Origin: an uncultured Acetatifactor sp.
Lineage (GTDB): Bacteria; Bacillota; Clostridia; Lachnospirales; Lachnospiraceae
Direction: 5' to 3'
Length of the DNA: 52,089 nucleotides
Assembly: GCA_947624245.1 (NCBI GenBank)
Contig: CANQJL010000017.1
Location: 1-52,089, forward strand
Made by a program: the position numbers and the translations under genes. The notes beneath the pieces are model-generated. The model was not told the DNA's origin. It searched no databases and saw only the letters and a program-made list of their open reading frames with translations. Shown here piece after piece: positions 1 through 6,353 of the stretch (position 1 is the first letter of the stretch; every line of letters begins with the position of its first letter).

Positions 1-60
1 AAGGTAAACACCACTCTTGCAGAAGTAAATTCCATCAGAGGATTTGAGAGTGGAATTTAA
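1..60 (+). CDS. 3' end of an unknown gene (partial)
   Basis: An open frame enters from the left edge and runs for 19 codons (ending RGFESGI) before a TAA at 58-60. Its codons look ordinary, but the fragment is too short to assign to a family or to be sure it is coding. It is followed by an AT-rich stretch and then a plus-strand promoter for the antisense RNA candidate. Confidence 0.3.
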   Translation, partial: KVNTTLAEVNSIRGFESGI

Positions 61-100
61 AATTTCAATTTAACCAGATCGGATACTCGCCAAAAAACCC

Positions 101-129
101 TTGCGACACTCTGCATATTGTGGTATATT
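101..129 (+). promoter_or_regulatory. Promoter of the antisense RNA candidate
   Basis: TTGCGA at 101-106, a 17-bp spacer, and TATATT at 124-129 preceded by TGG, a sigma-A type promoter with an extended -10 feature. Transcription would begin near 136 and run toward the 3' end of the minus-strand toxin gene. Confidence 0.6.
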
Positions 130-135
130 AAACGT

Positions 136-252
136 AAAGAGGGACATCTGCGCTAACAAATGCCCCCCAGGAGCTACCGATAGACGGTTAGCCCGGATTA
201 TAAACAACTAAGAAATCAGCCGCTCAGTTTTCCAGACAGGGGCGGCTATTTC
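136..252 (+). ncRNA. Candidate antisense RNA antitoxin (RatA-like arrangement)
   Basis: A transcript from the promoter at 101-129 would be about 115 nt, contain a hairpin around 173-192 (GCTACCG/CGGTTAGC arms) and stop at the hairpin 218-247. It would overlap the last codons and 3' UTR of the convergent toxin mRNA. Known TxpA/RatA and BsrG/SR4 pairs use this geometry, with a convergent antisense RNA overlapping the 3' end of a small hydrophobic toxin mRNA. No long ORF lies in the interval. The RNA itself is inferred from promoter, terminator and position. Confidence 0.55.
218..247 (+). terminator. Bidirectional hairpin terminator between antitoxin RNA and toxin
   Basis: Arms at 218-225 and 240-247 (core AGCCGC/GCGGCT) enclose a 14-nt loop. 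The plus-strand side is followed by ATTTCT and the minus-strand side by GATTTCTTAG. It can end the antisense RNA and perhaps the toxin mRNA. The weak T tracts mean read-through is possible. Confidence 0.6.
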
Positions 253-344
253 TGTGTCTTGTTACTATCTTTACCAAAAGAGTATCCTATTCCAAAGCAG
301 GTCAAGCCGAAGCTCAGCACTGCAATCAGTCCCAAAATATCCAT
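246..344 (-). CDS. Small holin-like membrane toxin, type I TA (TxpA/Hol_Tox-like)
   Basis: This 32-residue peptide begins MDILGLIAVLSFGLTCFGIG and ends YSFGKDSNKTQK. One hydrophobic segment (about residues 3-24) is followed by a short charged tail, the usual build of Firmicutes peptides annotated as putative holin-like toxins, which insert into the membrane and are controlled by an antisense RNA. A strong Shine-Dalgarno AGGAGGG (354-360 on the plus strand) lies upstream of the ATG. The minus-strand promoter is at 454-482, giving a leader of about 100 nt that contains CCCTCC, complementary to the Shine-Dalgarno. A convergent antisense RNA candidate overlaps the 3' end. The gene stands alone with no phage genes nearby, so a true holin role is unlikely. 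Confidence 0.75.
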   Translation of the reverse strand: MDILGLIAVLSFGLTCFGIGYSFGKDSNKTQK

Positions 345-393
345 ATGGCTCAGCCCTCCTTTCCCAGATTCCCTTGCGGGTTTCTATGTAATC

Positions 394-412
394 GGAGGGT
401 CACAGTCCCTCC
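394..412 (-). promoter_or_regulatory. Leader hairpin and possible anti-Shine-Dalgarno of the toxin mRNA
   Basis: The toxin leader holds a perfect GGAGGG/CCCTCC hairpin (arms 394-399 and 407-412). The CCCTCC arm at 394-399 is also complementary to the toxin Shine-Dalgarno at 354-360, so it could mask the ribosome site in an alternative fold. Shine-Dalgarno sequestration in the primary transcript is common among type I toxins. The fold has not been computed. Confidence 0.45.
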
Positions 413-453
413 GGAGAGGGCTAACCGCCTACCATCTTGGCAGTCCCAAGAAA

Positions 454-482
454 ATATTACCATAATTCGACAGGAAGTGCAA
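454..482 (-). promoter_or_regulatory. Promoter of the holin-like toxin
   Basis: On the minus strand TTGCAC (477-482), a 17-bp spacer ending TGG, then TAATAT (454-459). The predicted start near 447 leaves a leader of about 100 nt before the toxin ATG. The promoter overlaps the 3' end of the fragmentary ORF next to it. Confidence 0.6.
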
Positions 483-682
483 TTGAGCTTGGCCGTTTTT
501 TCGTAAATATCGGCCATTTGTCAACACCATTTGTATAGCCTTCCGGCATGGTCAAATATCCGCCATCTTTTCTTTCAAACTTTGCATTGCAAGCCCTCCT
601 CCTGATTTTCTTTCCAGAGAATTTGTAATCAGTACCACTTATCATTTATTACATCATTAGCAAAGTTGCAGCTTGGAGTGCA
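457..682 (-). pseudogene. Fragment of a gene related to the unknown gene at 1419-2462
   Basis: At 629-682 the minus strand reads CNFANDVINDKWY and then a stop. This closely matches CRFSNDVINDKLFD inside the larger unknown gene at about 1765-1818, and the DNA is nearly identical over roughly 30 bp. In another frame a 62-codon ORF (457-645) starts in the same stretch and continues with an unrelated sequence ending SSIALPVELW. I read this as the broken 3' part of a paralogue joined to a different tail. The 62-codon ORF has no clear ribosome site and no recognisable family. Confidence 0.45.
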
Positions 683-687
683 TTTAA

Positions 688-1227
688 TCATTTAACACTG
701 CATAGACTCCTATACTGTTCTAACGTATTTTTCCACTCCCCTATCTTCTTTTCAGATACTTTATTCAAACTAACCCTGTAATAATCTGGATTGCAATAAT
801 AATCATACGGGGTCAATCCACTAAGCTCACTAAATCCTCTATTTAGTTCCAGCCATATGTCCCCCTTGTACTCATATAGAAATATTCCATATTTTTCGCC
901 GCTTAAAAATAATGCCTTAGACATAAATTCAATCTCATCAGCATGTTTTTCTATATACGCTGTATCATAATAATAATATTCTTGCCATTTCCCAATTTCC
1001 CCTAAAAGAAAATCCATCTTTAGGCTTGGAATATTACAGATTCTCCCTAACATGTTCTCTATAAATATGTACACATAATCCTCATATATTTCTATTTCCT
1101 GTTCACCGGCTGTAAACATTAACTTGCAAATAGTAAATCTGTTCACATTATGGCTATCAAACATTAACTTAAAACCGCAATTTTCTGACAAGCTTAAATT
1201 TATCAACTTCTGCCTTCCTTTTTTCAC
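688..1227 (-). CDS. Hypothetical protein, possible immunity-type gene
   Basis: Up to 179 residues. I do not recognise the family. The protein is rich in aromatic and acidic residues (for example YYYYDTAY and TPYDYYCNPDYYR), has no signal peptide or membrane segment, and would be cytosolic. The longest frame starts at GTG 1227. A better-placed ribosome site, GGAAGG, sits 6 nt before a TTG at 1206, so the true start may be there. Its promoter region is almost identical to that of the next unknown gene upstream at 1419-2462, so the two probably form a duplicated cassette family. Small cytosolic acidic proteins in such arrays are often immunity proteins of contact-dependent or polymorphic toxins; that reading is inference only. 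Confidence 0.6.
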   Translation of the reverse strand: MKKGRQKLINLSLSENCGFKLMFDSHNVNRFTICKLMFTAGEQEIEIYEDYVYIFIENMLGRICNIPSLKMDFLLGEIGKWQEYYYYDTAYIEKHADEIEFMSKALFLSGEKYGIFLYEYKGDIWLELNRGFSELSGLTPYDYYCNPDYYRVSLNKVSEKKIGEWKNTLEQYRSLCSVK

Positions 1228-1244
1228 ACGAATCCCTTAGCTCT

Positions 1245-1290
1245 GCCCTTTTATTCTATTATAAACTATAGACCTTTTCTCCACAATTCC
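1245..1290 (-). repeat. Duplicated promoter segment, copy 1
   Basis: A 46-bp block differing at 3 positions from 2551-2596. On the minus strand it contains TTGTGG (1281-1286), a 17-bp spacer and TATAAT (1258-1263), so it is the likely promoter of the gene at 688-1227. Confidence 0.8.
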
Positions 1291-1301
1291 CCCAAAATTC
1301 T

Positions 1302-1412
1302 TCATCTTCCTACCCCATCGACCTCATCAATTTCTCCATCCATGTCTCCAATCTGAAAAGTAGTTTTATTTTCATAGTACGTTGCAGCAAGAGTATAAGA
1401 ATCTCTAATTCA
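1302..1412 (-). pseudogene. Orphan C-terminal coding fragment
   Basis: Directly after the stop of the 1419-2462 gene, a different minus-strand frame stays open for about 35 codons (RDSYTLAATYYENKTTFQIG, then GEIDEVDGVGR) to a TGA at 1302-1304. It has no start codon or ribosome site of its own, so it looks like the remaining tail of a lost gene. The junction shares AGTGGTACTGA with the junction near 630, hinting at exchange of gene tails. Family unknown. Confidence 0.35.
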
Positions 1413-1418
1413 GTACCA

Positions 1419-2462
1419 CTAACATTCCAGCATTTTACAGTATTCTGACAAAGCATCTTCAGATTTAAAAATATTATTTTGTAAATATGCGGACATTTCA
1501 TCAAATTTGTATCTATCGTAAAAATCCTTTTGTATCTCTAAATCCTTTTTCAGCAAATCGTTAAAGGGATATTCTCTGCATATAAGATACTCCGGCAGAT
1601 CGACCGAAAAAATGCTCTTTACTTCCCTTATTAATTCGGCGCAATAATAGTTAAAATGGTGAACGGACGTTGGCAAGTTTCCGCCGAATCGGGGAAATCT
1701 TTTCAAATTTTCTGAGTTACAAATGCATGACCAGTATGGAGATATCCCATTGTTTATTTCCTTAAACAAGTCAAACAACTTATCATTTATTACATCATTA
1801 GAAAAGCGGCAGCTTTCCGGTAATAGAACATCAATTTTATTAACCATACATTTACTTTCAAATCCTATCGCTCCATGTATATAGAATTGCTTATTTTCTG
1901 ATTTCAGATAAAGAGAATTTATTGCATTTTTATTATTCAATTGGCTTTTAATGTGATTATGTATATCGCTTATTTTCGTTCCACTTCGATCATACGCAAA
2001 ATCATAACCGTATCGCTTAAGGATATCTGCTAAATTTAATATTTTTTGTACTTCTAATCTTTTGTCGTAATTCTTATAATAAAACACATACTGATAAAAT
2101 TGCTCGTGCTCTGCCTTATCCGACAATTCAAAATTGGGTTGCAATACAGGTATGCTTTCACATATTCCACTACAGTTACCAAAAAGGTATGTGCCATATT
2201 TCAAATTTCCCAAAACATCCATGTCGGATTGCGAGCCCATCTCGATTTCAATTTTGTAATTGTACCCTTTTTCAGCACACATATAAACTTTATCTTTGAA
2301 TCCGTAAATTTTTCTAACCGTATAATAGTATAGCCGATTTTGACAGACTTGTATTAACAGATCCCCTATGTCAATATTTTTATATGTATGGCACAATATA
2401 TAAATTCCCTGACTATTTACCTCAGTGAAATTGATCACTGCAGCAACTTGAAACATCGACAT
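1419..2462 (-). CDS. Hypothetical protein, unknown family
   Basis: About 347 residues from the ATG at 2462 (MSMFQVAAVINF), chosen because AGGGGG lies about 7 nt upstream. A longer frame reaches 2549 without a ribosome site. No known motif is recognised. The protein is soluble-looking and rich in Tyr, Asn, Asp and Lys, with no signal peptide. A central stretch (ESCRFSNDVINDKLFD) recurs in the broken copy at 629-682, so the gene belongs to a local duplicated family. Base composition is clearly more AT-rich than in the housekeeping genes to the right, which suggests acquisition by transfer. It has its own promoter at 2564-2592 and shares that promoter block with the gene at 688-1227. Confidence 0.65.
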   Translation of the reverse strand: MSMFQVAAVINFTEVNSQGIYILCHTYKNIDIGDLLIQVCQNRLYYYTVRKIYGFKDKVYMCAEKGYNYKIEIEMGSQSDMDVLGNLKYGTYLFGNCSGICESIPVLQPNFELSDKAEHEQFYQYVFYYKNYDKRLEVQKILNLADILKRYGYDFAYDRSGTKISDIHNHIKSQLNNKNAINSLYLKSENKQFYIHGAIGFESKCMVNKIDVLLPESCRFSNDVINDKLFDLFKEINNGISPYWSCICNSENLKRFPRFGGNLPTSVHHFNYYCAELIREVKSIFSVDLPEYLICREYPFNDLLKKDLEIQKDFYDRYKFDEMSAYLQNNIFKSEDALSEYCKMLEC

Positions 2463-2550
2463 CCATATCCCCCTGTAAGAAGTGCGAAAATATTTGCAAC
2501 TGCTTCCGCTCCATTTTGCTTTTCTATTCCACAGATTCCAGCTTGACACT

Positions 2551-2596
2551 GCCCTCTTATCCTATTATAAACTATAGACCTTTTGTCCACAATTCC
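2551..2596 (-). repeat. Duplicated promoter segment, copy 2
   Basis: The partner of 1245-1290. On the minus strand it has TTGTGG (2587-2592), a 17-bp spacer and TATAAT (2564-2569), placed to drive the gene ending at 1419. Similarity falls away on both sides, so the promoter block itself is the conserved part. Confidence 0.8.
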
Positions 2597-2615
2597 AAAA
2601 AACTCTTTGCATCAA

Positions 2616-2647
2616 AAAGACAGAGACTCTCCCAAATCTCTGTCTTT
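2616..2647 (-). terminator. Terminator of the lipoprotein gene
   Basis: An 11-bp perfect stem (2616-2626 with 2637-2647, AAAGACAGAGA/TCTCTGTCTTT) with a 10-nt loop, followed on the minus strand by further Ts. It lies 40 bp after the lipoprotein stop codon and insulates the left island. Confidence 0.85.
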
Positions 2648-2689
2648 CTGTTTGATTCACAATAAATCGGAATCATACGCTGAAGTTAG

Positions 2690-4093
2690 CTAATTCTGGT
2701 GCTCAAGGTCAGAATTTCCTGTGTCAGAGGAAATCGCAATCACACTGTATCCGTCAAAACAGCTATAGGGATTTTTGACCAATTCAACAATGATTTTACG
2801 CTTTTGCGTGGAATCCGTTCCGTCATACCCCACTTCAAGATCAGCGGTAACGATCACCCCGTCCTTTGTCTCCTCGTAACTATATCCGGAAATCCAGCCG
2901 TAATTAAACGAACTGGCAGCATCATATCTATTGACGGGATCACCTGCCTCAGACGAAAAATCCACTTCTGTATCCGTAAGTGAATATTGTATATAATTTA
3001 GCTGATCCACACTGATCTTCCCGCCATTTTCATCCGAGATCCGATCCAAATAGTCAAACGATGCCCTCGAATTTTGAATAAACCGGGCAATAAAAATTTC
3101 TTTCCAGCTCTCACTGTTTACAACAGCCTTGCCAAAATTATCATAGCTGAGCGCTAATTGAGTAATAGCGGTTTTTAAATTTTCCCCCATAGAAAATTCG
3201 GAAGGGTATTCCTGTTTTTGAATTCCCAGTGTTTCATAATCAATATTTAGATCGTCGGATATCTTGCGAAACAGATAGGTTTTCACTTTAGCATTCTCAA
3301 AATAGCCGACCGGATCAAACCGGACAACCGCAAGGTCATTGTCCAGAGTTATGCTGCCGCTTACACCGCCTCTTTCATCAGATGTAAAAGACATTTTTTC
3401 TTCCGATAGGCTGCCGATACACGCATCATATCCTATTTCGCGGAAAAGGCTGATCTGTATGAGATAAGTGCCGTCCCCATTCAAATGGATTTCAAGACCT
3501 GTATCTCCGTTATCATCGCAGTATTCTCCTGGGAAAGAGCGATAGTCCGGGCGTTCATCAGGGCTGCTTTCCAGATGGGGATTATCTGAGGTTTTATGGT
3601 ATTGGTAGGAGTTTTCCGCAGTAGCTGTCCGATACCATCCGGAGGTAAATGTCACTGTGGCGGAATCCTCGTCAAAGGAGATACGCCCCTCCACCTTTTT
3701 GTCTTCACCCCATTCAGAGGTGGAAAACAGAATGATATTTTCCGTCTGAAAGCCTGTGCATTCATACAGCTTGGTCAGAAACGGGATCTCCACCTGTATT
3801 GCATAAGTATCATCCGCATTTTTTTGAATCTCCAGGCCGTCATAAGCAGGGTCACTTATCGTATTGCCCGTATATTCTCCCTCATAGTTTTCCAGGGCCT
3901 GCACTGTTTCCGACCGAGATCCCGACTCTGGTATTTCCTCCGTGGCTGTGTCTTCAGACGGCTTACTATCGCTTCCGGTATTTTCCATTGGAACGGGAGC
4001 AACCTCCGTTCCAGTATCCGGATTCGCAGAACAAGCCGATAGAAAAATGAAACAGATCAAACTAAGCAAAACAATTTTATAGTGTCGTGCCAT
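2690..4093 (-). CDS. Secreted lipoprotein, likely target of the adjacent LytTR system
   Basis: 467 residues from the ATG at 4093, chosen for AGGAGG 7 nt upstream; a longer frame to 4297 lacks this. Residues 1-20 form a lipoprotein signal with lipobox LSAC (FIFLSACSAN), then a Thr/Ser/Glu-rich linker to about residue 60. Two related beta-rich segments follow (about 65-155 and 165-260), each starting GEY, with GLEI, DGTY or DDTY, and a closing strand. The C-terminal part is of unknown fold. The gene follows a kinase-regulator pair but is separated by a terminator and has its own promoter with a tandem direct repeat. It is probably anchored on the outer membrane face, perhaps as a sensor, immunity or envelope-stress protein. 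Function unknown. Confidence 0.8.
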   Translation of the reverse strand: MARHYKIVLLSLICFIFLSACSANPDTGTEVAPVPMENTGSDSKPSEDTATEEIPESGSRSETVQALENYEGEYTGNTISDPAYDGLEIQKNADDTYAIQVEIPFLTKLYECTGFQTENIILFSTSEWGEDKKVEGRISFDEDSATVTFTSGWYRTATAENSYQYHKTSDNPHLESSPDERPDYRSFPGEYCDDNGDTGLEIHLNGDGTYLIQISLFREIGYDACIGSLSEEKMSFTSDERGGVSGSITLDNDLAVVRFDPVGYFENAKVKTYLFRKISDDLNIDYETLGIQKQEYPSEFSMGENLKTAITQLALSYDNFGKAVVNSESWKEIFIARFIQNSRASFDYLDRISDENGGKISVDQLNYIQYSLTDTEVDFSSEAGDPVNRYDAASSFNYGWISGYSYEETKDGVIVTADLEVGYDGTDSTQKRKIIVELVKNPYSCFDGYSVIAISSDTGNSDLEHQN

Positions 4094-4140
4094 TTTTATC
4101 CTCCTCGTGATATCCTTTTCCTTTTTCATACTTTCTTTAT

Positions 4141-4165
4141 ACCATAAATGCTTCGCATTTACGGT
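4141..4165 (-). other. Leader hairpin of the lipoprotein mRNA
   Basis: An 11-bp inverted repeat (ACCATAAATGC/GCATTTACGGT, one mismatch that is G-U in RNA) with a 3-nt loop lies in the leader about 50 nt upstream of the start codon. No T tract follows, so it is more likely an mRNA-stability or translation element than a terminator. Confidence 0.5.
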
Positions 4166-4205
4166 ATGGATGGCCATTCGGCCGCTTTCTGCCTCGAATA
4201 AGGTC

Positions 4206-4274
4206 ATCATACCACAACGAAAAAAATAGTAAAATACAGTCTGCGCAAACGACATCTTTTTTGCGCAAACGACA
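4206..4274 (-). promoter_or_regulatory. LytTR-type tandem repeat and promoter of the lipoprotein gene
   Basis: Two exact 13-bp direct repeats, TGCGCAAACGACA at 4242-4254 and 4262-4274, start 20 bp apart, about two helical turns. Reading on the minus strand, 7 bp further comes a poor -35 (TTTTAC, 4229-4234), a 17-bp spacer and a -10 TATGAT (4206-4211). Tandem direct repeats next to a weak -35 are the usual binding layout for LytTR activators such as AgrA and VirR. The adjacent regulator gene at 4319 is the obvious candidate. Confidence 0.7.
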
Positions 4275-4275
4275 C

Positions 4276-4306
4276 AAAAAAACAGAGACCGGATCACACC
4301 GGCCTC
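4276..4306 (-). terminator. Terminator after the LytTR regulator gene
   Basis: An 8-bp stem (4285-4292 with 4299-4306, one G-U pair) followed on the minus strand by a run of seven Ts. It lies 13 bp past the regulator stop codon and abuts the direct repeats of the next promoter. Confidence 0.85.
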
Positions 4307-4318
4307 CCTTATATCCGA

Positions 4319-5023
4319 TCAGTTGTCAAACCGCATTCTCCATTTAAAAAATTCCTTCTTGAACGCATCCCTATGGGCTCTCCCAATCATTACCTTTGAT
4401 CCATTGCAGAGTGTCACCTCATGGCCGTGCGCCTTTTCAATGTATTTCAAATTGACGATATACGACCGATGTATTTGGGAAAAGCCAAACGGGGTTAAGC
4501 TGCGAGCGGCCTCCGATATCTTCCCCTCACAAAAATGCTCCCTCCCATCCAGCATAAGGTATCTTAATTTTCTTCCATATGTTTCCACAAGAAGAAGCTC
4601 ATTCAGATTGATTCCGATGCGTATCCCCGCAGTATCAGTGCAGGAAAGGATCCGATCCTGAATCTTTGTTTTCAGGAAAGAATCCAGCGCCTCACCCACC
4701 TCCTCCAAATGCCTTTTGTCTATATACCGGAAAGCGTTCACCTTATATCCCGATCTCGCAAACTCCACATGGGAAGTCAAAAAGCATACTTTACATTTCC
4801 TGCCCTCCTGCATCAGTTGTTCTGCGAGTTGAAGACCGTCCTCTCCCTCTGCCAGTTCAATATCCAGAAACAGCAGGTCTACATCTGGATCTTTCATAAA
4901 ATCTCTTCCGCTGTCATAAGTGTTGATCTGAAACGGAATATTTTTATCCCGGCAGTATTTTTCAATCACAGCCTGTATCTTATCCCGCCATACCGCTTCG
5001 TCCTCTACAATCCCTGCTTTCAT
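4319..5023 (-). CDS. LytTR-family response regulator
   Basis: 234 residues. An N-terminal receiver domain (about 1-120) carries acidic residues at 7-9 (EDE), the phospho-acceptor Asp54 (LLFLDIE) and the conserved Thr in CFLTSHVEF. A LytTR DNA-binding domain occupies about 135-230, with the typical FSQIHRSYIVNLKYIEK stretch. Its start codon overlaps the stop of the kinase gene (ATGA), so the two are translationally coupled. A terminator follows. LytTR regulators bind tandem direct repeats, and exactly such a pair lies upstream of the next gene, a lipoprotein. The direct target is therefore likely local, though no binding has been shown. Confidence 0.9.
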   Translation of the reverse strand: MKAGIVEDEAVWRDKIQAVIEKYCRDKNIPFQINTYDSGRDFMKDPDVDLLFLDIELAEGEDGLQLAEQLMQEGRKCKVCFLTSHVEFARSGYKVNAFRYIDKRHLEEVGEALDSFLKTKIQDRILSCTDTAGIRIGINLNELLLVETYGRKLRYLMLDGREHFCEGKISEAARSLTPFGFSQIHRSYIVNLKYIEKAHGHEVTLCNGSKVMIGRAHRDAFKKEFFKWRMRFDN

Positions 5024-6312
5024 GCTTTTTCCTCCCTGGGTATGGCAACGCTGATTTTAAACAGCCTTTCTCCGTTTTCCTCAACAGATTCCATATAGCA
5101 TTCGCCATGATACTTTTGAACTGCTGCGGCAATATTTTTCAGGCCAAATCCGTGGTTTCTCTTGTCCTTTTTGGAAGTCGCAAAAAACTTTTTCCCCTTT
5201 ACCGCATCATCTGTACTGTTAATGACAACTATAAAGATTTCTTTCGCATGTTCTATGAGTTCAACGTGTATTTTGGGCATATCCGCTTTTAATGCCGCCT
5301 CCAGGGCATTTTGCAGAATATTTCCGACCAATGTGGTAAGGTCGAACATCTCAAGAGGGATTTTATCGGTCAGCCTGCCTGACACCGTAAATTCTGCTTT
5401 CTCCTTTGCCGCCAAATACGAATAATAATTTACAATGATATCAAGAAAGCTGTCCCCCGTATGAACCTTGAGATCAAACTCGTTCTGGATATTCCAGATC
5501 GTATCGATATATTCTTTGGCTTCCTCCGTCTTTTTCTCATTTAACAGCTCCCTCAGCGCGCCAATATGATTGACCAGATCGTGTTTAAAACGCCGTACCG
5601 CCACAGATTGCTGAAGTTGGTAGTCGTACTGTTGTTTTTGCATATGCATAAAGGATTGGAGCTCCCTGTTCTGCCTGTCCGACAATACATTTTTCACAGC
5701 CAGGCTCAGCGTGAGAAAAACTGAATAGATTGCTCCTGTAATGCTGATAAAAAACACGGCATATGCGTCCCAGCCATACGCGGCATGATTCTCGTTAAAG
5801 GAAACAAATACAAAATTGTAAAACATCTGAAAGATACTTCCCTGAATCAAAAGCGCAAGCTTGTATTTTAACTCAATATCGCACAAATAGACTTCATGCT
5901 TTTTTAAAATCTGCCGGTATACAAAAAGATATATGCAAAACGAGAGAAGATAGGCGGGCTCCATCCACCATGCAAGCTCTGTGCCGGTAATCCCTCCGCC
6001 GATCATGACAATCTGTATCAGCATAACGCTGAATGTATCTATGATTCCGGTAAAATACATGAGAGACGCGCTCACGATTATTAAATGACTTACGCGATCC
6101 TCAAAAAACAAAAGAATGGAAAACACGCTCCAGAGAATGTAAACAATCGGAGAATTGACATCATAATATGCGCTGAAAACGCCTGCAGACAATACAATCA
6201 TTACAGATGCGCCAATAAAAAATCTGTTTTTTCGTGGATTGATCCTAAACCCAAAATAAATCAGAAATAAATATATTAGATAATTTAATATATTATCTAC
6301 AATATAAATCAT
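5020..6312 (-). CDS. GHKL sensor histidine kinase (AgrC-like build)
   Basis: 430 residues. The first 205 or so residues form about six hydrophobic membrane segments. A coiled linker follows, then the histidine box RRFKHDLVNHIGAL with His244, an N box (VGNILQNALEAAL, about 327-339) and a G box (NHGFGLKNI, about 389-397). This is the 10HK/AgrC-like class: the membrane domain senses a ligand, often a peptide, and the kinase phosphorylates a LytTR regulator, here the overlapping downstream gene. No pre-peptide or AgrB-like processing gene is visible nearby, so the signal is unknown. Confidence 0.88.
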   Translation of the reverse strand: MIYIVDNILNYLIYLFLIYFGFRINPRKNRFFIGASVMIVLSAGVFSAYYDVNSPIVYILWSVFSILLFFEDRVSHLIIVSASLMYFTGIIDTFSVMLIQIVMIGGGITGTELAWWMEPAYLLSFCIYLFVYRQILKKHEVYLCDIELKYKLALLIQGSIFQMFYNFVFVSFNENHAAYGWDAYAVFFISITGAIYSVFLTLSLAVKNVLSDRQNRELQSFMHMQKQQYDYQLQQSVAVRRFKHDLVNHIGALRELLNEKKTEEAKEYIDTIWNIQNEFDLKVHTGDSFLDIIVNYYSYLAAKEKAEFTVSGRLTDKIPLEMFDLTTLVGNILQNALEAALKADMPKIHVELIEHAKEIFIVVINSTDDAVKGKKFFATSKKDKRNHGFGLKNIAAAVQKYHGECYMESVEENGERLFKISVAIPREEKA

Positions 6313-6353
6313 ATTTTCACATTTCTCCCGTTGTCATAATATGCAATCCATCT

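Noticed and set aside
246..344. A phage holin marking a prophage
   Set aside because: No other phage gene is near, and the size and antisense arrangement fit type I toxins better.
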